Below are positions 1-6,344 of a stretch of DNA of 34,872 bases, one piece after another (the first letter of the stretch is position 1; each line of letters starts with the position of its first letter). The notes under the pieces were generated by a model, which saw only the letters and a program-made list of their open reading frames with translations, made no database searches and was not told the origin of the DNA. Source of the stretch: Acidobacteriota bacterium (lineage in GTDB: Bacteria > Actinomycetota > Actinomycetes > Actinomycetales > Microbacteriaceae); contig JABBOB010000003.1 in NCBI GenBank assembly GCA_019352055.1, positions 13,916 through 48,787 of the forward strand, read 5' to 3'. A program made the position numbers and the translations under genes.

Positions 1-41
1 CACGATGCTGTGCGCCGGCCGTCGTCGTCCCCGGGGGAGGG

Positions 42-1295
42 TCAGTCGCGGCGTCCCCGCGACAGCCGCAGCCGGCGCGCCTGAGCGACGTCCTCCTCGT
101 GCTTGGCGGCCTTCTTGTCGGACTGGCGGCTGTCGCGCATCGGGAGCTGGATCTGCTCCTCGGCCGCCATGCCCGCCTGCAGCTCGCGGCTGCGTTCCAG
201 CTCCGCATCGAACTCCGCGCCGAACAGCAGGACGAGGTTCGTGATCCAGACCCACAGCAGGAACACGATGACGCCCGCGACCGCCCCGTACGTCCTCGCG
301 TAGCTGCCCCCTCCGGTGAGGGAGAGGTAGAGCCCCAGCGCCACCGTGGCGAGCGCCCAGACGATCAGGGCCAGCAGCGAACCCGTGCTCGTCCACTTGA
401 ACTTCGGCTGCCGGATGTTCGGCGAGAAGTAGTAGAGGATCGCGATCGCGGCGACGGCGATGGCGATCAGGATCGGCCACTTCACGATCTGGAACACCGT
501 CAACGCGAGGGAGCCGATCCCGATGACGCCGGCGATCCGGTCGACGATCGGCCCGGTGGAGACCAGGATCAGCGCGCCGATGACGACGAGCACGACGACG
601 ACCACGGTGACCAGCAGCTGGGTGGGGCGCAGCTTCCAGATCGGCCGTCCCTCGGGGATGCTGTAGATGCGGTTCATCGCGCGTCCGAACGCCCCGACGT
701 ACCCGGACGCGGACCAGATCGCGCCGACGACGCCGACCACCAGGCCGACGCCCACCCCCTGCGTCCGGGTCGCGTTCGTGATCAGCTGCGTCACGATGTT
801 GTACACGCCCGGCGAGCTGGCCTTCACGGGGAGCAGGAACTGTGCGGTCAGCTGGTGCACCGCGCTGGGGCTGAGCAGGCCGAGGATCGAGACGATCGCG
901 ATCAGTGCCGGGCCGAGCGCGAGCACCGAGTAGTACACGAGTGCGGCGGCCAGATCGGTGCACTGGTCGGACCCGAACTCCTTGAACGTCTTCTTCAGCG
1001 CGTAGGTCCAGGTGGGCTTGTGCAGGTCCTCCGGGCCCTCGGGCTTCGCTGCCGCATCCGGAGCGGGCGTCCGGCCCGGCGCGACGTCGTCCGGTCCTCC
1101 GGGCCCGGCGGACGCTCGCGCGACCACGCCGTCCCGCCGCTTCCGCCACGGCCGTCCCGGGTCGCGGCGCACGGCGTGGTCGACGGCCGCGACGGCGCCG
1201 ACCGCGCTGGCGACGATGACGGAGAGGCCTGCCGCTGTGGCCATCTCACCCGGCGTACCGGGACGGCTGCGCATCGGGCGCGGGGAGTCGGTCAC
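42..1295 (-). CDS. YihY/BrkB-family inner membrane protein (UPF0761)
   Basis: About 417 residues. After a low-complexity, charged N-terminal region of roughly 90 residues, which itself contains one short hydrophobic stretch, comes the YihY/BrkB domain. It opens with the family-like segment FGSDQCTDLAAALVYYS and continues with about six membrane helices, including a Val-rich helix (LLVTVVVVVLVVIGALI) and a last helix around FLLWVWITNLVLLFGAEFDAEL. The tail is charged and cytoplasmic. Family members were once called ribonuclease BN, but their transport or envelope role is not established. I chose the GTG at 1295 because its first bases overlap the stop of a small upstream ORF as GTGA; ATG codons at 1274 and 1244 are alternatives, and none has a good Shine-Dalgarno of its own. 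Family assignment is firm; start and function are uncertain. Confidence 0.85.
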   Translation of the reverse strand: MTDSPRPMRSRPGTPGEMATAAGLSVIVASAVGAVAAVDHAVRRDPGRPWRKRRDGVVARASAGPGGPDDVAPGRTPAPDAAAKPEGPEDLHKPTWTYALKKTFKEFGSDQCTDLAAALVYYSVLALGPALIAIVSILGLLSPSAVHQLTAQFLLPVKASSPGVYNIVTQLITNATRTQGVGVGLVVGVVGAIWSASGYVGAFGRAMNRIYSIPEGRPIWKLRPTQLLVTVVVVVLVVIGALILVSTGPIVDRIAGVIGIGSLALTVFQIVKWPILIAIAVAAIAILYYFSPNIRQPKFKWTSTGSLLALIVWALATVALGLYLSLTGGGSYARTYGAVAGVIVFLLWVWITNLVLLFGAEFDAELERSRELQAGMAAEEQIQLPMRDSRQSDKKAAKHEEDVAQARRLRLSRGRRD

Positions 1296-1366
1296 CGGAC
1301 GATCCCGATCCGCTGGGCGACGTCCTCCGTGGCGATCCCCACCGCGGGCACCGGCTTCCTTGGCAT
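1292..1366 (-). CDS. Putative 24-aa leader ORF upstream of the BrkB gene
   Basis: A 24-codon ORF begins at an ATG four bases after a very strong Shine-Dalgarno, GAGGAGG (1371-1377 on this strand). Its TGA overlaps the GTG of the downstream membrane-protein gene as GTGA. The peptide starts MPRKPVPAVGIATEDVAQ and has no recognisable domain. The best ribosome binding site in the region belongs to this ORF and not to the main gene, which suggests translational coupling by termination-reinitiation. It could still be a chance ORF if the main gene starts further downstream. Confidence 0.45.
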   Translation of the reverse strand: MPRKPVPAVGIATEDVAQRIGIVR

Positions 1367-1522
1367 GGCGCCTCCTCGACTCACGGACATGCTGGCCGGG
1401 GAGCGCTGCGAACCGGCCGTTCGTCCAGTGAGCTTGCGGGTCGTTCCCAGCGAAGCAGGCGAGCAGCTCCGGACCGATCCCGTCGAGTGGCACGCCGTCG
1501 GATGGCCTGCGACAGTGGCACC

Positions 1523-2731
1523 GTGACGGTGGGGGAGCGGGCGGCGGAGCTCGACGCGCACGACGCGCTCGGAGCGATCAGGACCCGGTTCCTCGACGTC
1601 CCCGACGTGGTCGCCTACCTGGACGGCAACTCGTTGGGAAGGCCGCTCGCGGCGACCCCGGAGCGGATCGCCGCCTTCGTCCGCGACCGCTGGGGCGGCC
1701 GGCTGATCCGCGGCTGGGACGAGGGCTGGATGGAGGCGCCGGCGCGGCTCGGCGACGATCTCGGCCGGGTCGTGCTCGGCGCCGCCGCTGGCCAGACGGT
1801 CGTGGGGGACTCCACGAGCGTGCTGCTGTACAAGGCGATCCGGGCCGCGGTCGCACTCGACCCCTCCCGCACCGAGATCGTCTTCGCCGCAGGCGACTTC
1901 CCGACCGATCGATTCGTGCTGCAGGGCATCGCGGCGGAGCTGGGGCTCACGTTGGTGCCGATCGTCGCCGCCCACGACTCCGGAGTCGACGCCGACCAGG
2001 TTGCGGCGGCTGCGGGTGCCCGGACGGCGGTCGTCGTGCTCAGCCACGTCGCGTACCGATCGGCCTATCTGACCGACGTCGCGGCCACGACCGCGGCGGC
2101 GCACGCCGTGGGCGCGGCGACGGTGTGGGACCTCAGCCACTCGGTGGGCGTCGTGCCCCTGCGACTCGACGAGTGGGGCGTGGACCTCGCCGTCGGCTGC
2201 ACGTACAAGTACCTCAACGGCGGGCCGGGATCCCCGGCGTTCCTGTACGCCCGCCGCGAGCTGCAGCCGCGGCTGGCCCAGCCGATCCAGGGCTGGATGG
2301 GAGCGGCCGAGCCGTTCGCGATGGGGGAGCGGTACGCGGCCGACCCGGGCATCCGCCGGTTCCTGTCGGGGACGCCGTCCATCGTGGCGATGCAGCCGAT
2401 CGCCGACATGGTCGCTCTGCTCGACGAGGTCGGCATCGCAGCGGTCCGCGCGAAGTCGGAACGGCTCACGGGGTTCGCCGTGGAGCGCTTCGACGAGGAG
2501 CTCGCCCCACTCGGCGTGCGGCTGGCGAGCCCGCGCGATCCGTCCCGCCGCGGCAGCCACGTGACGCTGGACCACCCCGCCTTCCCGTCGATGCTGGCCG
2601 CGCTGCACGCGCGAGGCGTGATCCCGGACTTCCGACGTCCCGACGGGCTGCGGATCGGGCTCTCACCGCTCAGCACGTCGTTCGCCGAGATCGAGGTCGG
2701 TCTCGCCGCGATCCGCGCCGAGCTGCGATGA
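1523..2731 (+). CDS. kynU: Kynureninase (PLP-dependent, fold type I)
   Basis: About 402 residues. Kynureninase cleaves kynurenine or 3-hydroxykynurenine to anthranilate or 3-hydroxyanthranilate plus alanine. Family hallmarks visible: the N-terminal YLDGNSLGRPL motif; the cofactor region WDLSHSVGVVPL; the PLP-lysine motif CTYKYLNGGPGSPAFLY; and FLSGTPSIVAM near the active site. Length is normal. The reading frame is also open upstream. The GTG at 1523 puts the start where homologues begin (RAAELDAHDAL follows) and overlaps an upstream TGA as GTGA; ATG 1502 is an alternative. None has a clear Shine-Dalgarno. The stop overlaps the next gene's ATG as ATGA, so the two are co-translated. No tryptophan dioxygenase or formamidase lies in the window. 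Confidence 0.9.
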   Translation: MTVGERAAELDAHDALGAIRTRFLDVPDVVAYLDGNSLGRPLAATPERIAAFVRDRWGGRLIRGWDEGWMEAPARLGDDLGRVVLGAAAGQTVVGDSTSVLLYKAIRAAVALDPSRTEIVFAAGDFPTDRFVLQGIAAELGLTLVPIVAAHDSGVDADQVAAAAGARTAVVVLSHVAYRSAYLTDVAATTAAAHAVGAATVWDLSHSVGVVPLRLDEWGVDLAVGCTYKYLNGGPGSPAFLYARRELQPRLAQPIQGWMGAAEPFAMGERYAADPGIRRFLSGTPSIVAMQPIADMVALLDEVGIAAVRAKSERLTGFAVERFDEELAPLGVRLASPRDPSRRGSHVTLDHPAFPSMLAALHARGVIPDFRRPDGLRIGLSPLSTSFAEIEVGLAAIRAELR

Positions 2732-3468
2732 GTCCCGAGCGCCGTCTCCGGCTCCTGGAGCGGGTCACGGCCGCCTTCGCGGCGGAGATCGATCAGCGAG
2801 ATCCGGGTGCCGTGGTGCCGTGGTCCGGATGGCCCGACGTCCGCGCCCTGGTCGGCCATCTCGGGGGCGTCCACGACTGGGCGGCTCAGGTGCTGCGCAC
2901 GGGGGAGCGGGCCACCGAGCCGATCGATGTGCCGGCGCCTGCAGCGGGAGCGCGCGCCTGGTATCTCGAGCAGCGGTCTGCGCTGCTCGACGCCATCCGG
3001 TCGGTACCGCCCGGCGCGTCCTGCTGGGTGTTCACCGGGACCGATCGCACGGCAGGGTTCTGGCGCCGCCGAATGCTCTTCGAGACGGCGAAGCACCTGT
3101 CCGATCTCCGAGCGTCCGGTGGAGGCGTCTGGCGCGGCGTCCCTGAGCTGGGTGTCGACGGCTCGGCTGACGGGATCGACGAGCTGTTCGAGGTGTTCCT
3201 GGCTCGCTCGCGGACCGGCTTGGCCGACCTGCCGGCACCGGTCCTGCTCGAGGCGAGCGACAGCCGACGACGGTGGGCGGTGCGGCCGGACTGGGCCGTG
3301 CGAGACGACGTCGAGGTTCCCGGCGCCTCGATCGTGCGGGCCTGCGCCGCCGATCTGGCGCTGTTCGTCTGGGATCGTGCCGATCCGCTGACCGACCCGG
3401 ACCGGTTCGAGGTGATCGGTGATCGGGCGACGATCGCCGCCTTCCGGGATGCCCCGATCCACGCGTGA
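2728..3468 (+). CDS. Maleylpyruvate isomerase-like (DinB/MDMPI fold) protein
   Basis: About 246 residues. It resembles the actinobacterial mycothiol-dependent maleylpyruvate isomerase family (TIGR03083-like): an N-terminal DinB-type four-helix region with the metal-site-like segment VRALVGHLGGVHDWAAQVL, a second helix with ETAKHLSDLRAS, and a C-terminal alpha/beta domain ending in ADLALFVWDRADPL, where family members often read LLLWGR. Most such proteins have unknown substrates; a role in gentisate degradation is not supported by neighbours. The start overlaps the kynureninase stop as ATGA, so a thiol-dependent step linked to kynurenine metabolism is conceivable but is only an inference from the operon. 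Confidence 0.75.
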   Translation: MSPERRLRLLERVTAAFAAEIDQRDPGAVVPWSGWPDVRALVGHLGGVHDWAAQVLRTGERATEPIDVPAPAAGARAWYLEQRSALLDAIRSVPPGASCWVFTGTDRTAGFWRRRMLFETAKHLSDLRASGGGVWRGVPELGVDGSADGIDELFEVFLARSRTGLADLPAPVLLEASDSRRRWAVRPDWAVRDDVEVPGASIVRACAADLALFVWDRADPLTDPDRFEVIGDRATIAAFRDAPIHA

Positions 3469-3471
3469 CTC

Positions 3472-3487
3472 GCTCAGCACGCTGAGC
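3472..3487 (+). terminator. Hairpin just after the MPI-like gene
   Basis: A perfect inverted repeat GCTCAGC-AC-GCTGAGC starts three bases after the stop codon. No U-tract follows, so it may terminate or simply protect the 3' end. The gene beyond it is convergent. Confidence 0.45.
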
Positions 3488-3558
3488 TGACATAATGTGC
3501 ATTATCGGCTCGAAGGGAGCCGGGTCCGCGCGGGCGCCCATAATAACGCTTATGTCAG
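3487..3558. promoter_or_regulatory. Pair of AT-rich ATAA-N6-TTAT palindromes in a convergent gap
   Basis: Two sites share ATAA-N6-TTAT: 3492-3505 (ATAATGTGCATTAT, with six-base arms) and 3540-3553 (ATAATAACGCTTAT), centres 48 bp apart. Together they form a larger inverted repeat: 3487-3505 against 3540-3558 match at 14 of 19 positions, with CTGACATAA at one end and TTATGTCAG at the other. The AT-rich sites stand out strongly from the surrounding DNA. They resemble TetR/MarR-type operators, yet lie between the 3' ends of two convergent genes, where no promoter is expected. A bidirectional terminator stem with a 34-base loop is the alternative reading. Confidence 0.5.
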
Positions 3559-3573
3559 TTCTGGGCGGTTCCG

Positions 3574-4356
3574 TCAGGCCGACGTGTGGAAGCCGCCACT
3601 CGAACAGAGCCGCTGGCCGGTGATCCAGCCGCCGGCGTCGGACAGCAGGAACCGGACCAGATCGGTGGTGTCCTGCGGGGTGCCGAGCCGGCCGGCGGGG
3701 GTCTGCTCGGCCAGGGCCGTGCGGATGTCGTCGTCCATCCAGCCGGTGTCGATCGGACCGGGGTTGACGACGTTGGCGCGGAGCCCTCGGCCCCCCAGCT
3801 CGACCGCCGCGGCGATCACGAGCCGGTCGAGCGCACCCTTGCTCGCGCCGTAGGGCAGGTTGTGCGCCGTGTGGTCGCTGGTGAGCGCGACGACCCGGGC
3901 TCGCGGTGCCGTGGTCGGCTCGACGGGCAGCCGCCCGGCGAGCTCGCGGATCAGGAGCCATGCCGCCCGGGCGTTGACCGCGAAGTGGCGGTCCCAGCTC
4001 TCGACCGTCGTCGTGAGGATCGAGCTGTCGACCGATTCGCTGTGGGACAGCACCAGCGCGGTCGGCTCCCCCAGTGCGTCCGCCGCGGCGAAGATGCTGG
4101 CGGCGGCCTCGACCGTCGCCAGGTCCGCCTCGATCGTCGCGACCGCGGCTCCCCTGCTCCGTGCCGAATCGGCGATCTCGGCGACCTCGTCCGCGCCGCC
4201 GCCGATGCCGATCCTCCGGTCGTAGGCGGGCAGGACGGGGAGGACGAGGTTCCAGCCCACGTCCGCGAGTCCGAGGGCGATCGCCGCAGCGATGCCTCGG
4301 CGGCGTCCGACTCCGGTGAGGACGGCGACCCGGGGTGTCGGGGTCATGACGTTCAT
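3574..4356 (-). CDS. SDR-family NAD(P)-dependent oxidoreductase
   Basis: About 260 residues, a classical single-domain short-chain dehydrogenase. Visible parts: the N-terminal cofactor loop TGVGRRRGIAAAIA, which has an insertion relative to TGxxxGIG and Ala in place of the last Gly; the catalytic Ser region VVALTSDHTAH; the YxxxK motif in LPYGASKGALDRL; the VNPGPIDTGWM segment that caps the nicotinamide; and the C-terminal GQRLCSSGGFHTSA. Substrate is unknown. The ATG at 4356 overlaps the TGA of a 33-codon ORF as ATGA and has no Shine-Dalgarno of its own; a second in-frame ATG follows three codons later. The gene is probably transcribed from the structured promoter at about 4462-4489. Confidence 0.85.
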   Translation of the reverse strand: MNVMTPTPRVAVLTGVGRRRGIAAAIALGLADVGWNLVLPVLPAYDRRIGIGGGADEVAEIADSARSRGAAVATIEADLATVEAAASIFAAADALGEPTALVLSHSESVDSSILTTTVESWDRHFAVNARAAWLLIRELAGRLPVEPTTAPRARVVALTSDHTAHNLPYGASKGALDRLVIAAAVELGGRGLRANVVNPGPIDTGWMDDDIRTALAEQTPAGRLGTPQDTTDLVRFLLSDAGGWITGQRLCSSGGFHTSA

Positions 4357-4454
4357 CGTGCCGGTCCGATCGGCAGCGCGGGTCCGCTGCGCTCGCGGAT
4401 GCGAGCGGCATCCTCGGCCGGTGCGACGGCCCGCGCGAGGCCGGATGGGAACAT
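4353..4454 (-). CDS. Putative leaderless 33-aa ORF coupled to the SDR gene
   Basis: A 33-codon ORF starts at ATG 4454, exactly where transcription would begin from the promoter next to it (-10 TACTAT ending seven bases before the ATG), so it would be translated from a leaderless mRNA. Its TGA overlaps the ATG of the SDR gene as ATGA. The peptide begins MFPSGLARAVAPAEDAARI, is moderately charged and matches no family I recognise. The SDR start lacks a ribosome binding site, so translation of this ORF may be what delivers ribosomes to it. Confidence is moderate because the ORF is short. Confidence 0.5.
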   Translation of the reverse strand: MFPSGLARAVAPAEDAARIRERSGPALPIGPAR

Positions 4455-4489
4455 GTGTTCGATAGTAATCCGAACGGTCCCTGTTCGCA
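4449..4489 (-). promoter_or_regulatory. Promoter with overlapping GAAC/GTTC palindromes upstream of the SDR gene
   Basis: Read on the minus strand: -35 TTGCGA (4484-4489), a 17-base spacer, -10 TACTAT (4462-4467), then seven bases to an ATG. Two palindromes overlap it: CGAAC-N7-GTTCG (4471-4487), covering the spacer and part of the -35, and GAACA-TG-TGTTC (4449-4460), covering the start point and ATG. Both use GAAC/GTTC half-sites, which suggests a single repressor contacting the promoter twice. The spacing differs from the actinobacterial LexA box (CGAAC-N4-GTTCG), so LexA is unlikely. Confidence 0.6.
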
Positions 4490-4511
4490 ATGACGAATCA
4501 CAGTCTGACCT

Positions 4512-4534
4512 GGGAATCCTCGCGGTGGGATCCC
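4512..4534 (-). terminator. Weak hairpin downstream of the Nudix gene
   Basis: GGGAATCC and GGGATCCC can pair with one mismatch and one G-U pair around a seven-base loop, ten bases beyond the Nudix stop. No U-tract is evident. Confidence 0.25.
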
Positions 4535-4543
4535 CGGGCCGTC

Positions 4544-4993
4544 TCAGAGGGTGGTGAGGCCCCGCCGGATCAGGTCGGGGAGATCGGCGGGCTCGAACCG
4601 CTCCCCCGACGCCTCGAGCTCGCCGACCGACCACCATCGCGCGCCGACGATGTCGACGTGCTCGTCCGGCATCCAACCGGCGTCGCTCGGCTCGAAGCGG
4701 TCGGTCCGGATCGCGAACCACGCCCAGTGCCCGAGCTCGTACGGGTGCCAGATCGTGTCGACCTGCAGATCGTGGACGAGGAACGGTTCGCCGATCGAAT
4801 CGACGACGAGTCCCGTCTCCTCCTGCAGCTCGCGGATGCCGGCGGCGACGAAGTCCTCGCCGGGGTCCATGCCGCCGCCCGGCGTGATCCACCGGGGTGG
4901 CACCGCGTGGTCCTTGCCGTAGGTGAGGAACAGCAGCACCGCGTCGTCCCGGTCGGCGACGACCAGCCGGGAGGTGGAACGCTCGGTGACCAC
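4544..4993 (-). CDS. Nudix hydrolase
   Basis: About 149 residues. It contains a complete Nudix box (GX5EX7REUXEEXGU): GGGMDPGEDFVAAG followed by IRELQEETGLVV, supplying the Mg-binding glutamates. These enzymes hydrolyse nucleoside diphosphates linked to another moiety; the N-terminal strand (SRLVVADRDDAVLLFL) and the aromatic WITPGG lead-in are like those of MutT/ADP-ribose-type members, but the substrate cannot be fixed from sequence. The start is the GTG at 4993, preceded by a GGGGGAG Shine-Dalgarno that lies within the last codons of the upstream SDR gene; only two bases separate that gene's TAG from this GTG, so they are co-translated. Confidence 0.9.
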   Translation of the reverse strand: MVTERSTSRLVVADRDDAVLLFLTYGKDHAVPPRWITPGGGMDPGEDFVAAGIRELQEETGLVVDSIGEPFLVHDLQVDTIWHPYELGHWAWFAIRTDRFEPSDAGWMPDEHVDIVGARWWSVGELEASGERFEPADLPDLIRRGLTTL

Positions 4994-4995
4994 GC

Positions 4996-5772
4996 CTACT
5001 CCCCCGGGATCGGCGTGAAGCTCGACACGTCCCCGACGAGTCGGGTGTGGTCGGCCGGGACGGGCTCGACCGCGGCGGCGGCGATCTGCTCCGCGAACTC
5101 CTGGACGTTGTAGAGGCGTCCAGCCGCTTCGCGTCGGGCATCGAGCGCTCCGGGGCTGACCCGGTTGAGGATCAGCGCGGTCGCGGTGCCCTCGATCATG
5201 TCGCCGGAGACGACGACGAACCCGATCCCCTTCTCCGCGAGTGCCGGGATCAGTGCTCGGAGCGCGTCCTCGCCGGCGCGCTTGCTGCGGGCGACGGGCT
5301 CGTACTCCGGCATCGTCGGCGTCGTCCGGATGAAGTGCGCCTGGTGACTGGTGACGAACACGACCCGCGAACCCGGGTCCATGAGCGGCACGGCCGCCTC
5401 GAGCACCCGGAGCTGGGCGTCGCGGTTCAACGTCAGCGCGTAGTCCTCGGCGGCGCCCGCCTCCATCCCTCCGGAGGCGTTCAGCACCAGCAGGTCGAGA
5501 CCGCCCCACTCGCGGACGACCGCCCGGAACAGCTCCTCCACCGACTCGCCGTCGGTGAGGTCCGCACGGACCGCGAACGACTCCCCGCCGGCGTCCCGAA
5601 CCTTCTGGACGACCTGCTCGGCGCGCCGGACCTTCTTCCCGTCGCGGTAGTTGATGACGACGTCGAAGCCGCGGCCGGCGAGCAGCACGGCGGTGTCGGC
5701 GCCGATGCCACGTGAGGAACCGGTGATCAGGGCACGGTTGCGGATAGGCACGTCGTCGGTCGCGTCGGTCAC
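4996..5772 (-). CDS. Atypical SDR-family oxidoreductase
   Basis: About 258 residues. The N-terminus has a canonical Rossmann motif, ALITGSSRGIGADTAVLLAG, then NYRDGKKVRRAE (basic residues fitting NADP(H)), NASGG and the catalytic-Ser region VVFVTSHQAHF. The usual YxxxK is missing: the equivalent segment reads PEYEPVARSKRAGEDAL, in which Tyr and Lys are seven residues apart. I recall similar YEPVARSK proteins in other actinobacteria, so this is probably a subfamily trait and not a mutation, but chemistry could differ. The GTG at 5772 is chosen as the first start just before the Rossmann strand; a TAGGGT -10-like hexamer lies eight bases upstream, so transcripts may be nearly leaderless. It is co-translated with the Nudix gene. 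Confidence 0.8.
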   Translation of the reverse strand: MTDATDDVPIRNRALITGSSRGIGADTAVLLAGRGFDVVINYRDGKKVRRAEQVVQKVRDAGGESFAVRADLTDGESVEELFRAVVREWGGLDLLVLNASGGMEAGAAEDYALTLNRDAQLRVLEAAVPLMDPGSRVVFVTSHQAHFIRTTPTMPEYEPVARSKRAGEDALRALIPALAEKGIGFVVVSGDMIEGTATALILNRVSPGALDARREAAGRLYNVQEFAEQIAAAAVEPVPADHTRLVGDVSSFTPIPGE

Positions 5773-5846
5773 GGATCCGAACCCTATCGGTCGTGCCCGG
5801 GGCGCCCCGGTGCTAGGTTGCGAGTCCCAGCCACAGGAGTACACCG

Positions 5847-6344
5847 ATGTTCCCCGACCTCTTCGCCTACACCTGGGTGCTCTGGCTCGTGATCGTCGTC
5901 GTCGCGGTCGTGCTCGAGCTGCTGACGCTCAGCCTCGTGTTCGCGATGATCGCGATCGGCGCGCTCGTCGGCGGCCTGGGCACCTGGCTGCTCGGCTGGC
6001 CGGTCGCGCTGCAGGTCGTCGCGGCGGCCGCGCTATCGGCCCTGCTCGTCTTCCTCATCCGCCCCCTGCTCTATCGCCTGCTCGTGCACGGCAGGCCGAG
6101 GGAGCTCACGAACGTCGACGCCCTGGCGGGGATGAGCGCCAAGGCGACCGCCTCGTTCGTCGACGGCACGGGGTTCGCCCGGCTCGCGAACGGCGAGACG
6201 TGGACCGCCCGGCTCGACGCACCTCACGAACATGCGGAGGTGGGCATCGGGGCCCGTCTGACCGTGGTCGGCATCGACGGCGCCACCGCCCTCGTCGCCC
6301 CCGCGGCCGCACCCACCACCCCCGGGACCGGAGTGACCGCATGA
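5847..6344 (+). CDS. NfeD-family membrane protein
   Basis: About 165 residues. The short N-terminus is followed by three hydrophobic helices (WVLWLVIVVVAVVLELLT; LVFAMIAIGALVGGLGTWLLG; VALQVVAAAALSALLVFLI) and then a soluble OB-like NfeD domain that includes GMSAKATASFVDGTGFARLANGETWTA split over the fold. NfeD proteins partner with SPFH/band-7 proteins in membrane microdomains, and the next gene is exactly such a partner, overlapping as ATGA. The ATG has a good CAGGAG Shine-Dalgarno seven bases upstream. A GC-only 14-bp palindrome (CCGGGGCGCCCCGG) lies in the upstream gap shared with the divergent SDR gene. Confidence 0.9.
   Translation: MFPDLFAYTWVLWLVIVVVAVVLELLTLSLVFAMIAIGALVGGLGTWLLGWPVALQVVAAAALSALLVFLIRPLLYRLLVHGRPRELTNVDALAGMSAKATASFVDGTGFARLANGETWTARLDAPHEHAEVGIGARLTVVGIDGATALVAPAAAPTTPGTGVTA

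Noticed and set aside
99-1526. Long plus-strand frame opposite the BrkB gene, ending in a GTGA overlap with kynU
   Set aside because: Mostly an antisense shadow. Its last 32 codons (from GTG 1428) could mimic the leader-ORF pattern, but no SD or -10 precedes that GTG, so I did not list it as a gene.
4471-4487. LexA (SOS) box at the SDR promoter
   Set aside because: CGAAC and GTTCG are 7 bases apart; the actinobacterial LexA box needs 4.
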